Source: Ruminococcus sp. UBA946
GTDB lineage: Bacteria > Bacillota > Clostridia > Oscillospirales > Ruminococcaceae
Assembly (NCBI GenBank): GCA_002293295.1
Contig: DBCY01000058.1
Coordinates: forward strand, 1-5,409
Reading direction: 5' to 3'
Length of the DNA stretch: 5,409 nucleotides
In this document: positions 5,401-5,409 of the stretch, piece by piece
How positions within the stretch are numbered: position 1 is the first letter of the stretch
How the letters are laid out: each line of letters starts with the position of its first letter
The notes under the pieces: generated by a model
What the model was told of the DNA's origin: nothing
Databases searched by the model: none
What the model saw: the letters and a program-made list of their open reading frames with translations, nothing else
Made by a program: the position numbers and the translations under genes

Positions 5401-5409
5401 TTGCAGGAC

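Overview
The window is an interior slice of the conjugation module of an integrative and conjugative element of the Tn1549/CTn type that circulates in gut Clostridia. All genes lie on the minus strand, so transcription runs right to left. In that order they are: a CD1108-family mobile-element protein (5400 to 2035, possibly starting beyond the right edge), a DUF4315 protein (2018 to 1704), a CD1107/DUF4366 membrane protein (1720 to 575, interrupted by a stop codon), and the first 191 codons of a type IA DNA topoisomerase III (575 to beyond the left edge). This order is the one I recall for the segment downstream of the VirB4-like ATPase in Tn1549-like elements. The Thr/Pro-rich linkers and moderate base composition fit a Ruminococcus or Oscillospiraceae host, but that host call is an inference.

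The genes are packed as one operon. The CD1108 stop is 16 bases before the DUF4315 start, DUF4315 overlaps DUF4366 by 17 bases, and DUF4366 and topB share one base in a TAATG junction. Shine-Dalgarno sequences are visible before DUF4315, DUF4366 and topB. I see no terminator or internal promoter, and no gene-free stretch longer than 16 bases. Both edges cut into the operon.

Three things stand out. First, an in-frame TAA at 971-973 splits the conserved DUF4366 core exactly where the family has Tyr. The frame stays open for 131 codons after it and still encodes the rest of the core, the membrane anchor and the acidic tail. Second, the CD1108-family protein stops at its conserved RPDLF segment, where relatives continue into a cell-wall peptidase domain, so this copy has no wall hydrolase. 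Third, the same protein has an N-terminal region of about 700 residues built of three successive repeat systems. It is predicted to lie in the cytoplasm in front of a single membrane helix.

Functionally, the CD1108, DUF4315 and DUF4366 proteins are probably accessory parts of the mating apparatus at the envelope, and the topoisomerase probably acts on element DNA during transfer. No CRISPR array, RNA gene, insertion sequence or attachment site was seen.
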